A stretch of 64,000 bases of DNA, from contig NZ_QGEG01000001.1 of the NCBI RefSeq assembly GCF_003149745.1, positions 1,240,001 to 1,304,000 of the forward strand, given 5' to 3'. Made by a program: the position numbers and the translations under genes. This DNA comes from Flagellimonas aquimarina. Lineage in GTDB: Bacteria > Bacteroidota > Bacteroidia > Flavobacteriales > Flavobacteriaceae. Below the pieces are notes generated by a model. That model was not told where the DNA came from and ran no database searches. It saw nothing but the letters and a program-made list of their open reading frames with translations. Positions 24,524 through 33,219 of this stretch are shown piece after piece; position 1 is the stretch's first letter; each line of letters starts with the position of its first letter.

Positions 24524-26683
24524 ATGAGGAAACCATTTCTCCTATTCCTGTTCGTTTTCGGATTTTTAACCTTCTCGATAGCCCAAAAGAAAAAAATAAC
24601 CCTAGAAGAAATTTGGGGGGGTGAATTTAGAACCGAGTACATGGATGTACTCAGGTCCATGAAAAATGGAAAACAATACACCATTCTAAATTTTAATCGT
24701 TCACCAAGGTCCAGTAGCTTGGATAAATACGATTATGAAACTCAAGAAAAAGTAGAAACCATAGTAACCTCCTCAAATGAGGTACCTTTCTTCAGCTCTT
24801 ATACATTTAGTGAAGACGAGTCTAAAATTGTTTTGGCTACGGAAATAGAGCCAATTTTTAGACATTCGCGGTTGGGAATTTATTATGTGTATGATGTAGC
24901 CACCAAAAATATTACAAAGGTTTCTGATACTAAGGTTCAGGAACCTTTGTTGTCTCCGGACGGTTCTAGTGTTGCATATGTTTTGGATAACAATCTTTTT
25001 GTTCTTGATATTGCTTCTAAGACAACAAAACAGATTACTGTAGATGGTAAAAAAGGCAGTATTATCAATGGAGTAACAGATTGGGTGTACGAAGAAGAAT
25101 TTGCATTTGTTCGTGCATTTGAGTGGAACAGCAATGGGACCAAAATTGCTTTTCTCCGTTTTGATGAAACCAATGTGCCTCTTTATGCAATGGATGTATA
25201 TGGGCAGAATCTGTATCCGTTCCAACAAGAGTTTAAATATCCAAAGGCAGGTGAAGAAAATGCAAAAGTATCCTTACATATGTATGATGTGGCTTCTGGT
25301 ATAACTTCAAATGTAGATTTAGGAGAAGTGCAATATGTGCCAAGGATAAAATGGATGAACGATCCAAGTTATTTAAGTGTGCAAACCATAAACCGCCATC
25401 AAAATCATTTAAAATTGCATGCGGTCAACGCAACGGACAATTCCGTTTCTGTATTACTAGAAGAAAAAGATGATGCCTATGTGGACATTACGGATAACTT
25501 GACCTTTTTGGCTGATGATAGTTTTATATGGACAAGTGAAATGGATGGTTACAATCACATTTATTTATATGGTAGAGATGGAAAGCTTAAAAATCAAATC
25601 ACCAAAGGGGAATGGGAAGTAACCAATTATTATGGTTATGACAAAAAAGCCAATAAGATATATTATCAATCCGTGGAAAACGGTTCTATTAATAGAGATG
25701 TGTACAGCATCAGCAGCACTGGGAAAAATAAAAAGCGTCTGACTTTAAGAGAAGGAACCAACGCTGCAGATTTTAGTGCGGACTATACCTATTTCATAAA
25801 CACATTTTCAAGTGCCATAATGCCTTATGAGTTTACATTGCACAAAGCATCCAATGGGAAAAAACTGAAGGATATCAAAAACAACTCGGTCCTGGACAAC
25901 AAATTAGAGGGTTACGAATTGTCTCCGAAAGAGTTCTCCACCATAAACATCAACGGGAATGATTTAAACATGTATATGGTTAAACCTGCCAATTTTGATG
26001 AAAGTAAAAAATACCCGCTTCTTATGTTCCAGTATAGTGGTCCAGGCTCTCAGCAAGTGGCCAACCGTTGGTTTGGCAGCAATGACTATTGGCATCAAAT
26101 GTTGGCATCTGAAGGGTATATTGTTGCCTGTGTAGATGGACGAGGAACGGGATTAAAAGGGCGTGATTTTAAAAAGGTCACCTATATGAATTTGGTGAAA
26201 CATGAAACGGAAGATCAAATTGCCGCAGCTAAAAAGTTAAGCAACCTTCCTTACATTGATGAAAACCGCACTGGGATTTGGGGATGGAGTTATGGAGGCC
26301 ATATGAGTACAAACTGTCTCTTAAAGGGGAATGATACATTTGAAATGGCCATTGCAGTGGCTCCGGTAACTTCTTGGCGTTTTTATGACACCATCTATAC
26401 GGAGCGTTTTATGCGCACGCCGGCAGAAAACCCTGGAGGATATGATGATAATTCACCTTTTAATTATCCTGAGCTTTTAAAGGGAAAGTATTTATTGGTG
26501 CATGGCTCTGGAGATGACAATGTGCATGTACAGAACTCCATGCGTATGATTGAAGCTCTAGTGCAGGCCAACAAGGACTTTGAATGGGCAATTTACCCAG
26601 ACAAGAACCATGGGATTTATGGCGGAAACACAAGACTTCATTTGTTTTCCAAAATGACCAAGTTCGTAAAAGAAAATTTGTAA
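24524..26683 (+). CDS. Prolyl oligopeptidase family (S9) dipeptidyl-peptidase IV-like
   Basis: About 719 residues from the ATG at 24524 (an in-frame TTG 30 bases upstream would spoil the signal peptide). A signal peptide ends near FSIAQ. The DPPIV N-terminal propeller (about 50-460) includes WVYEEEFAF, the region carrying the Glu-Glu pair that binds the free N-terminus. The alpha/beta hydrolase domain has the nucleophile motif GWSYGGH (Ser in the GxSxG), followed by GDDNVH (Asp) and NHGIYG (His). It should remove X-Pro or X-Ala dipeptides in the periplasm or on the surface. A POT peptide importer follows by 16 bp. Confidence 0.93.
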   Translation: MRKPFLLFLFVFGFLTFSIAQKKKITLEEIWGGEFRTEYMDVLRSMKNGKQYTILNFNRSPRSSSLDKYDYETQEKVETIVTSSNEVPFFSSYTFSEDESKIVLATEIEPIFRHSRLGIYYVYDVATKNITKVSDTKVQEPLLSPDGSSVAYVLDNNLFVLDIASKTTKQITVDGKKGSIINGVTDWVYEEEFAFVRAFEWNSNGTKIAFLRFDETNVPLYAMDVYGQNLYPFQQEFKYPKAGEENAKVSLHMYDVASGITSNVDLGEVQYVPRIKWMNDPSYLSVQTINRHQNHLKLHAVNATDNSVSVLLEEKDDAYVDITDNLTFLADDSFIWTSEMDGYNHIYLYGRDGKLKNQITKGEWEVTNYYGYDKKANKIYYQSVENGSINRDVYSISSTGKNKKRLTLREGTNAADFSADYTYFINTFSSAIMPYEFTLHKASNGKKLKDIKNNSVLDNKLEGYELSPKEFSTININGNDLNMYMVKPANFDESKKYPLLMFQYSGPGSQQVANRWFGSNDYWHQMLASEGYIVACVDGRGTGLKGRDFKKVTYMNLVKHETEDQIAAAKKLSNLPYIDENRTGIWGWSYGGHMSTNCLLKGNDTFEMAIAVAPVTSWRFYDTIYTERFMRTPAENPGGYDDNSPFNYPELLKGKYLLVHGSGDDNVHVQNSMRMIEALVQANKDFEWAIYPDKNHGIYGGNTRLHLFSKMTKFVKENL

Positions 26684-26699
26684 CCAAACTCATTAATAT

Positions 26700-28232
26700 A
26701 TGTCAGATATTGTAAAACCAGCTAGCGAAAAGGAACTTTTTGGGCACCCCCAAGGTCTTTTCTATCTATTTTTTGCTGAACTGTGGGAGCGCTTTAGTTT
26801 TTATGGAATGCGAGCACTGCTCACATTGTACATGGTCAATGTTATATTTGAAGCCTTGTCCAATAGAGATTATGCAGCGGCAGCGGTTTACGCTTCTTAT
26901 GGGTCATTGGTTTATGCCTCTACCGTAATAGGAGGAAAGATTTCAGATTCTATTTTGGGAATGCGTTCTTCTATTTTCTTGGGTGGTATTTTAATGGCTC
27001 TTGGACATTTTGTACTAGCCATTGAACATAATACCGCTTTCTTTTTGGCATTGGCATTTATCATTGTTGGGAATGGCTTTTTTAAACCGAACATATCAAC
27101 CTTTGTGGGTACGCTTTATAAAGATGGAGACCCAAGAAAAGATTCAGGGTTTACTATTTTTTACATGGGTATTAATATTGGAGGGTTTATTTCTCCGTTG
27201 CTATGCGGATGGTTAGGACAGGCTTATGGTTGGCATTATGGCTTTGGTTTGGCAGGAATAGGAATGCTTACCGGATTACTATTCTTTTGGAGCGGCATTA
27301 AAAAGAATGTTTTTGGGGATGGTGGCAAACCACCAAGTGTTGAAGTCTATGAGAAAAAAGTTATGGGAATTCCTCAAAAGCACCTCATACCGATTATTGC
27401 ATTTTTATCGGCACCATTAATAGCTTACCTATTGTATTCATATAAATCATTAGGAGGTGAAGGTAGTTTTTTAGAAGACCAAAACATTGTCAACGTGCTG
27501 TTTAAGCTAATTGCAGTTGCCATTTTAATATATATGGGGATGGTTATGGTCAAGTGTACCGTAGATGAGCGCAAAAAGCTCTTCATGGCGTTATTGATTA
27601 CATTTTTCATGACCATTTTTTGGGGCTTCCATGAACTGCATGGTAGTGTAATAACATTATTTGCCGCTAGAAATGTGAATTTATCACTTATTAATGCAAG
27701 CCAAACAAATGCACTGAACTCTATGTTCATCTTTATTTTGGCCATACCAATTTCCTTGGTTTGGACGTATTTGGCAAAAAAGAAATTAAATCCAAGAACA
27801 CCATATAAGTTTGGAATGGGTCTGGTTTTGGCAGGCTTAAGTTTCTACGTAGTATCATTAAGCGGCGGAGCAGCGGATGAAAATGGAATGGTGCCATTCT
27901 CGTATTTACTTTGGTTGTATTTTATACTATCTGTAGGTGAATTGTTTATGTCACCTGTTGGACTTTCAAAGATTACAGATCTGTCTCCAAAACGAATTGT
28001 CGCTTTTATGATGGGGGTTTGGTTCTTGTCATCTGCCTTTGCGTTTCAAGTAGTCGGATTTATTTCTAAACAATTGGCTATTGAAAGCACAGACAGCAAC
28101 GTTGGTGGTTTGGATACGCTTAACGTGTATTTAGATGGTTTTCGTTTAATCGCAATCTATGCTTTAGTCGCTGGAGCAGTTGTTTTACTATTTGGACCTT
28201 TAATGAAACGCTTAATGGGCAATGTCCATTAA
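26700..28232 (+). CDS. POT/PTR family proton-coupled peptide transporter
   Basis: A 510-residue inner-membrane protein with 12-14 predicted helices. The family signatures are visible: ELWERFSFYGMRALL (about 23-37, the ExxERFxxY proton site), FFKPNISTFVGTLY (about 122-135) and FYMGINIGGFISPL (about 150-164). POT carriers import di- and tripeptides with protons. It begins 16 bp after the dipeptidyl-peptidase gene, so the pair likely cleaves extracytoplasmic peptides and takes up the dipeptides. The 3' end overlaps the convergent comEC gene by four bases. Confidence 0.94.
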   Translation: MSDIVKPASEKELFGHPQGLFYLFFAELWERFSFYGMRALLTLYMVNVIFEALSNRDYAAAAVYASYGSLVYASTVIGGKISDSILGMRSSIFLGGILMALGHFVLAIEHNTAFFLALAFIIVGNGFFKPNISTFVGTLYKDGDPRKDSGFTIFYMGINIGGFISPLLCGWLGQAYGWHYGFGLAGIGMLTGLLFFWSGIKKNVFGDGGKPPSVEVYEKKVMGIPQKHLIPIIAFLSAPLIAYLLYSYKSLGGEGSFLEDQNIVNVLFKLIAVAILIYMGMVMVKCTVDERKKLFMALLITFFMTIFWGFHELHGSVITLFAARNVNLSLINASQTNALNSMFIFILAIPISLVWTYLAKKKLNPRTPYKFGMGLVLAGLSFYVVSLSGGAADENGMVPFSYLLWLYFILSVGELFMSPVGLSKITDLSPKRIVAFMMGVWFLSSAFAFQVVGFISKQLAIESTDSNVGGLDTLNVYLDGFRLIAIYALVAGAVVLLFGPLMKRLMGNVH

Positions 28233-30253
28233 TGTTCGTTAAAATTGAAATAATAATGTCCCTTTTCACCAGTACTGTGAAAAGGGATTTCTTTTTTTAA
28301 GCAAGTTTGTTTCCAACGTTTAACATAGCTTTTGTAGTTATTGCCATCTGCAATGACCATCTTAGGATTAATGGAATCTATTACTCTTTCCAGATGAATC
28401 TTTGGGGATTGTGTGAGCAATATATAGTCCTGATTTTTTACTTGTGGATATATACCAAGACTATCCATAACAAATAGTTTTTTTTCGCCAACATTGAAAT
28501 TGTTTTCTACCGTATGATAGGAAACGGATTGAATTCGTTCAGCTGTTTTGTAATCATTTATCAAAGAACCAATATTGATGCTGTCTGACGCATAAAGGCT
28601 TAAAGATGTTCCTTTTTGATGCAATACCATTGTGTTTTTTGATTTATGTAACAATACAAACGCCTCTTTCCTCTGTGTATTAATTTGATTCCAGATACTC
28701 CACCCTTGCAATGTTATGATTCCTATGAAGAGCGCAGTAATATTTTTCAGTTTTGGTTTGGAAACAAATACTACCAGTGAAAAGATAACTAGATAGCTCA
28801 AGACCAATTGAAAGGCATCAAAAGGAATGTCCTTTATGATGAAACCTTCTTGTTTGGCTATCCAATTGATAGTGTTGTTCATGGTTTTGATAACCGTATT
28901 GTAACTGATAGTCAAAAAACTGGGAAGGGCATCAAAAATGGATAAGAGAATAACTAAAATCCCTATTCCAAGAATCAACCCTAAAAAAGGAATAATCAGA
29001 AGATTTGATATAAAAAAAAGCGCTGGAAATTGATGGAAATAAAAAAGACTAATCGGTAAAACACCTAATTGAGCCGCGATACTTACAGACAACAATTGCC
29101 ATGTTTTTCTAACAATTATGTTTTCGGGGAACCAGAACCGTTGAAGCTTGGGATATATCCAAACAATGGAGAAAACTGCGGCATAACTCATTTGAAACCC
29201 CACTTGGAATAAAAACAAGGGCTTTATCAGCAAAATAAAGAACATGGATAGCGCAATGATATTGAATGAGTTGGTAGGCCTATTCAAATAAATGGCATAG
29301 GCCAAAAAAGAGAACATGGTTACAGCTCTTACAATTGAAGGGGAAAGACCAGCTACAAATGCATAGGCCCATAAGAGCAAGATAATTGATATCAACTTTA
29401 TGGTTTTACCTTTTGGAAACCGTTCCAAAGGGGATAGTAAAAATTGAAACAGAAACAATAGAATACCTACATGAAGCCCAGAAACAGCCAAAATATGAAC
29501 GGCGCCGGCATTTTTGTAATTGTTATAGGTGCCTTCAGAAATATCATCTCGTTTGCCTAACAGCAGTGCCTGAATTACAGCTAACTCATCTTTTCCAAAG
29601 TCTTCATTCTTTAGCTTTGATATAATATGTTCCCTAAAATTTGAAGCAAGGCCAAAAATGGTCCTCTTGGGATTTTCTTTTAACACTACAAGATTGTAAT
29701 CCGTTTGAATTTGATGGTACACCCCTTGCTTTCTTAAATAATCTTTGTATTCGAATTGATATGGGTTCAATGGGGGTTTAATTGTCTCTACATTGGAAAA
29801 GACCATAAATTCATCATCAACTTTTAATTGGTTCATCAACGAATCCATGGGAAAACTTAGGACTACTTTTCCTATACTTTTTTTATTTTCAAAAGAAATG
29901 ACCTTGGCAAAATATCGGTGAGTGTATTTATTTGGTTTTAGCACCTCTGTAACCTTAAGTTCCCATTGTTTGAGACCAGATAGCTCTTTGTTGGAATAAT
30001 GATGGGGTAGGTCTTTGGATTTGGATAAGGTTATGATACAAACACCGAGCAACATTGTAATTAGTGCGGTGATCAATCCAAAAAAAGGAAATCCGTCCCG
30101 TGGTTGTTTCTTGTTGAACCAAAGCAAACAAAGAAATAGGGCTAGCAACCCAAAAAACAAAATGTATGGGCCAATTTCAAAATAAAAACCAATGATAATA
30201 CCGGTTATAAGGTATACTGTTAGTTTAATGGAAATAAAATTAAAAAGGTGCAT
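28229..30253 (-). CDS. ComEC/Rec2 family DNA-uptake channel protein
   Basis: About 674 residues from the ATG at 30251-30253, preferred because it shares a base with the stop codon of the preceding NlpC/P60 gene (TAATG). Three N-terminal helices, a DUF4131-type region, and the competence domain (about 225-495) with LLLGKRDDIS and HILAVSGLHVGILL, the ComEC signature, are followed by a divergent remainder. The C-terminal part lacks an evident HxHxDH metallo-beta-lactamase motif, which many Bacteroidota ComEC proteins also lack. ComEC carries single-stranded DNA across the inner membrane during transformation. Confidence 0.88.
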   Translation of the reverse strand: MHLFNFISIKLTVYLITGIIIGFYFEIGPYILFFGLLALFLCLLWFNKKQPRDGFPFFGLITALITMLLGVCIITLSKSKDLPHHYSNKELSGLKQWELKVTEVLKPNKYTHRYFAKVISFENKKSIGKVVLSFPMDSLMNQLKVDDEFMVFSNVETIKPPLNPYQFEYKDYLRKQGVYHQIQTDYNLVVLKENPKRTIFGLASNFREHIISKLKNEDFGKDELAVIQALLLGKRDDISEGTYNNYKNAGAVHILAVSGLHVGILLFLFQFLLSPLERFPKGKTIKLISIILLLWAYAFVAGLSPSIVRAVTMFSFLAYAIYLNRPTNSFNIIALSMFFILLIKPLFLFQVGFQMSYAAVFSIVWIYPKLQRFWFPENIIVRKTWQLLSVSIAAQLGVLPISLFYFHQFPALFFISNLLIIPFLGLILGIGILVILLSIFDALPSFLTISYNTVIKTMNNTINWIAKQEGFIIKDIPFDAFQLVLSYLVIFSLVVFVSKPKLKNITALFIGIITLQGWSIWNQINTQRKEAFVLLHKSKNTMVLHQKGTSLSLYASDSINIGSLINDYKTAERIQSVSYHTVENNFNVGEKKLFVMDSLGIYPQVKNQDYILLTQSPKIHLERVIDSINPKMVIADGNNYKSYVKRWKQTCLKKEIPFHSTGEKGHYYFNFNEH

Positions 30254-30798
30254 TATAGAATTCGCATCGCTTTTACAAAGGCATAATTCCAATATCCCTC
30301 TCTAAGGGATGATACAATAACACCTCTTGAGGTGGAGGAGTGTATAAACTTTATGTCATTCCCTTTTACGTCGACTACCAGTCCTACATGGTTAATACGC
30401 TTTCCTTTTTTACTGGTTTTAAAAAAAAGAAGATCTCCTTTTTGTACTTGGCCAACTTTTATGCGTTTACCTTCCTCTGCCATTTGGTAAGAGGTTCTTG
30501 GGAACGTAATGTTATTTTCTCTTAAGGAAACATACAAAAGGCCAGAACAGTCCATTCCTTTTTTGGTGGTGCCGCCAAATTTGTATCGGGTACCGGAAAA
30601 AGTCATTGCTGTGGCAATGACATCTTCGGCTTTTGAATGTTTCCTTTTCTCTTTTTTAGGTTTTTCCAGTGGCACAGTTTCTTCAGGAGACCCTGCAATG
30701 GAAATCGTTCTTGGAGCACGATAGGTTCTTTTTTTCTTGGCAGATCCACAACCAAAAAAAATTAAAAAGGAAAGAAAATAGAGGGTTCTTTTTAACAT
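30253..30798 (-). CDS. NlpC/P60 (C40) cell-wall peptidase lipoprotein
   Basis: A 181-residue lipoprotein (lipobox FFGC, Cys17) with a basic linker (about 20-55) and a C40 peptidase domain. The catalytic triad is complete: Cys84 in MDCSGL, His137 in NHVGL and His153 in FIHSST. Such enzymes cut the D-Glu to diaminopimelate link in peptidoglycan stem peptides. It lies 32 bp downstream of lpxB and is translationally coupled to comEC. Confidence 0.92.
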   Translation of the reverse strand: MLKRTLYFLSFLIFFGCGSAKKKRTYRAPRTISIAGSPEETVPLEKPKKEKRKHSKAEDVIATAMTFSGTRYKFGGTTKKGMDCSGLLYVSLRENNITFPRTSYQMAEEGKRIKVGQVQKGDLLFFKTSKKGKRINHVGLVVDVKGNDIKFIHSSTSRGVIVSSLREGYWNYAFVKAMRIL

Positions 30799-30830
30799 CC
30801 AAGAATAGCTTTTCTTCTTGGATGCTAAAT

Positions 30831-31943
30831 CTAAGCATTTTCGATGATTAATTTTGCCGCCAATTGACTGGCGCCTTTTCCACCCAATTTGGACTTAAGT
30901 GATTCATAGTCTTCCAAAATGCGATTTCTGTCCTTTCCTGCAATAATCTTGGTGAGTTCCTCTTTAAGTTTTTCTGAAGTTAATTCGCTCTGAATCAGTT
31001 CTTTTACAACTTCTTTGTCCATAATTAAATTGACCAGCGAAATATATTCTAAGGTGATGATACGCTTTGCAATTTGATAGGAAATCCAGTTGCCTTTGTA
31101 GCACACCACTTGAGGGATGCCAAAAAGTGCTGTTTCCAAAGTTGCCGTCCCACTGGTTACTAAAGCGGCATGGGAGTGCTTTAACAGCGTATAGGTTTTA
31201 TTAGATACATACCCCACAGTACTTTGATTTAAAAAGGAACTATAAAAGTCATCTGGTAAGCTGGGAGCACCTGCAATGACAAATTGATAATTTGGAAAAT
31301 CATCTTTTACAGAAAGCATCACCTTTAGCATTTTTTGTACTTCTTGTTTTCTACTTCCTGGCAGCAATGCAATGATAGGTTTTTGTTGCTCTAAACCATG
31401 TTCTTTTCTAAATGAGGCTTCATCAATAATCTGTGTATTTTCTATTGCATCAATAAGCGGATGACCAACAAAGTTTACAGGATAGTTATGTTTCTTTTCG
31501 TAAAAATCCTTCTCAAAAGGAAGAATGACGTACATATTGTCAATATCACGTTTTATCTTTTCAATCCTACTTTCACGTGACGCCCAAATTTGTGGTGAAA
31601 TATAATAATTGGTCTTAAATCCCTTTTTTTTGGCCCATTTGGCTATGCGAAGATTGAAACCGGAAAAATCAATAAAAATGATTAGGTCAGGATTAAACTT
31701 TTGAATGTCCTCTTTGCAAAAAGAGATGTTTTTAAAAATAGTGGGAATGTTCTTTAGAACCTCTAAGAAACCCATAAAGGCCATGTCCTTATAGTGCTTG
31801 GCCAATTCCCCGCCAGCTTCTTGCATTAAGTCTCCGCCCCAACAACGAATCTCGGAAGCTTCATCCTTTTTCTTGATGGCTTTAATAAGATTGGAACCGT
31901 GCAGGTCTCCAGAGGCTTCACCAGCTATTATGTAGTACTTCAT
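30831..31943 (-). CDS. lpxB: Lipid-A-disaccharide synthase
   Basis: A 370-residue GT19 glycosyltransferase that joins UDP-2,3-diacyl-glucosamine and lipid X to form the lipid A disaccharide at the inner-membrane face. The N-terminal GEASGDLHG (8-16), SPQIWAS (about 116-122), GHPLID, LLPGSRKQEV and the VTSGTATLETALFGIPQVVCYK donor site are all present. The length matches the family. It follows a small membrane protein gene by 21 bp and belongs to a run beginning with surE. Confidence 0.96.
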   Translation of the reverse strand: MKYYIIAGEASGDLHGSNLIKAIKKKDEASEIRCWGGDLMQEAGGELAKHYKDMAFMGFLEVLKNIPTIFKNISFCKEDIQKFNPDLIIFIDFSGFNLRIAKWAKKKGFKTNYYISPQIWASRESRIEKIKRDIDNMYVILPFEKDFYEKKHNYPVNFVGHPLIDAIENTQIIDEASFRKEHGLEQQKPIIALLPGSRKQEVQKMLKVMLSVKDDFPNYQFVIAGAPSLPDDFYSSFLNQSTVGYVSNKTYTLLKHSHAALVTSGTATLETALFGIPQVVCYKGNWISYQIAKRIITLEYISLVNLIMDKEVVKELIQSELTSEKLKEELTKIIAGKDRNRILEDYESLKSKLGGKGASQLAAKLIIENA

Positions 31944-31964
31944 TAATAAAGTTCAAACTCTAAA

Positions 31965-32249
31965 CTAAAAAATCTTATAATATAGAATTACCAATGCGGT
32001 AATTAGGGTTGCTATCATTACCCCTCTTGCCCTATAGTCCCTTTTTAAACGTAGGAACCCAAAGAAAGCGATTAGGTTTAAAATAGCCCCTAAGGCCAAT
32101 AAACTACCCACATGACCCTGCCTTACCGCTGCTTGGTAGGTCTCAGATATGCTTAAATCTGAAAAAATTAAAATATATAGCAATGTGCCAAAGGTATTTG
32201 CAATGATTCCCACCACAAAACCAATTAAAACTTCTTTCCTATTTTTCAT
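31965..32249 (-). CDS. Small membrane protein between surE and lpxB
   Basis: A 94-residue protein with three predicted transmembrane helices (about 8-28, 46-66, 74-93) and a KRDYRARG loop between the last two. Its start overlaps the surE end by 11 bp and it ends 21 bp before lpxB, so it is surely co-transcribed. The same arrangement of a small membrane gene between surE and lpxB is usual in flavobacteria. Function unknown; a role in lipid A formation is only guilt by location. Confidence 0.7.
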   Translation of the reverse strand: MKNRKEVLIGFVVGIIANTFGTLLYILIFSDLSISETYQAAVRQGHVGSLLALGAILNLIAFFGFLRLKRDYRARGVMIATLITALVILYYKIF

Positions 32250-33018
32250 TTAAACTCCAATTATTTACTTGTGGAATTGTATGGTGAGCTGTAAGGTCAA
32301 ATTGGGTTGGAACCACGGAAACATACCCTTGGGCCAACGCCCATTCATCGGTATCCTCACCTTTATCCAACAATTCAAACTCTCCGGTCAGCCAATAATA
32401 GTCCTTTCCGGTAGGGCTTACACGCTTATCAAATTTCTCTTTCCAGTTAGCTCTTGCCTGTCTGCAAACCTTTATGCCATTGGGTTCTTCATCTGTTTTA
32501 GGAATATTTACATTGAGCACTATTCCTTTTGGAATACCATGAATCAATGCTTGGGTAACTATGGTTTTTATGGATTTGGCAGCATGACTAAAATTAGCCT
32601 CCCAGGAATAATCGCAAAGTGAAAAACCAACTGCAGGTATTCCTTCAATGCCTGCTTCAATCGCTGCACTCATGGTTCCAGAATAAATTACGTTTATTGA
32701 TGCGTTGGAACCATGATTTATGCCACTAACACAGATGTCAGGTTTTCTATCCAATATTTCTTGCAGTGCCAATTTTACACAATCTGCTGGCGTGCCACTG
32801 CAACTGTATTCTGCAGGAGCGCCTTTTTCCTGGTCAATTATGACTTTTTTTGAATATAGCGTATTGTCTATAGTTATTGCGTGCCCCATACCAGATTGTG
32901 GACTGTCAGGGGCTACAACAATGACCTCTCCAATTTCCTTCATTATCCGTATTAGTTCTCTAAGTCCTGGGGCAGTTATCCCATCATCGTTGGTAACTAG
33001 GATGAGTGGTTTTTTCAT
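32239..33018 (-). CDS. surE: 5'/3'-nucleotidase SurE
   Basis: A 259-residue metal-dependent phosphatase of nucleoside monophosphates and short polyphosphates, cytosolic. The metal-site motif VTNDDGITAPG (8-18), APDSPQSGMGH (about 37-47), SGTPADCVKLAL and SGINHGSNASINVIYSGTM are intact. It heads the minus-strand surE - small membrane protein - lpxB - NlpC/P60 - comEC run and is divergent from the tail-specific protease gene. The link with lpxB is positional. Confidence 0.95.
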   Translation of the reverse strand: MKKPLILVTNDDGITAPGLRELIRIMKEIGEVIVVAPDSPQSGMGHAITIDNTLYSKKVIIDQEKGAPAEYSCSGTPADCVKLALQEILDRKPDICVSGINHGSNASINVIYSGTMSAAIEAGIEGIPAVGFSLCDYSWEANFSHAAKSIKTIVTQALIHGIPKGIVLNVNIPKTDEEPNGIKVCRQARANWKEKFDKRVSPTGKDYYWLTGEFELLDKGEDTDEWALAQGYVSVVPTQFDLTAHHTIPQVNNWSLNEK

Positions 33019-33173
33019 TTTGCATAATTATTGGCATAAAAATACGTTTTTCATTATGATATGAAGCTTTGAGCGTTTAACAAAAAATTAAAACCCCTGC
33101 ACCAAACTGGCACGGTTTTTTCTGTATCTTAGGGAATTCATATCAATTGAAACGGAGGATGACGTAATGAAGA

Positions 33174-33191
33174 TTTGGCAAAAGTGCCAAA
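33174..33191 (+). repeat. 18-base hairpin in the leader of the tail-specific protease gene
   Basis: TTTGGCA AAAG TGCCAAA is a perfect 7-bp stem with a 4-base loop, 28 bp before the ATG at 33220. With no T run it is not a terminator; it could be an operator or an mRNA leader hairpin. Confidence 0.35.
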
Positions 33192-33219
33192 TAAATTCGC
33201 TCCCAATAAAAACCCATTT

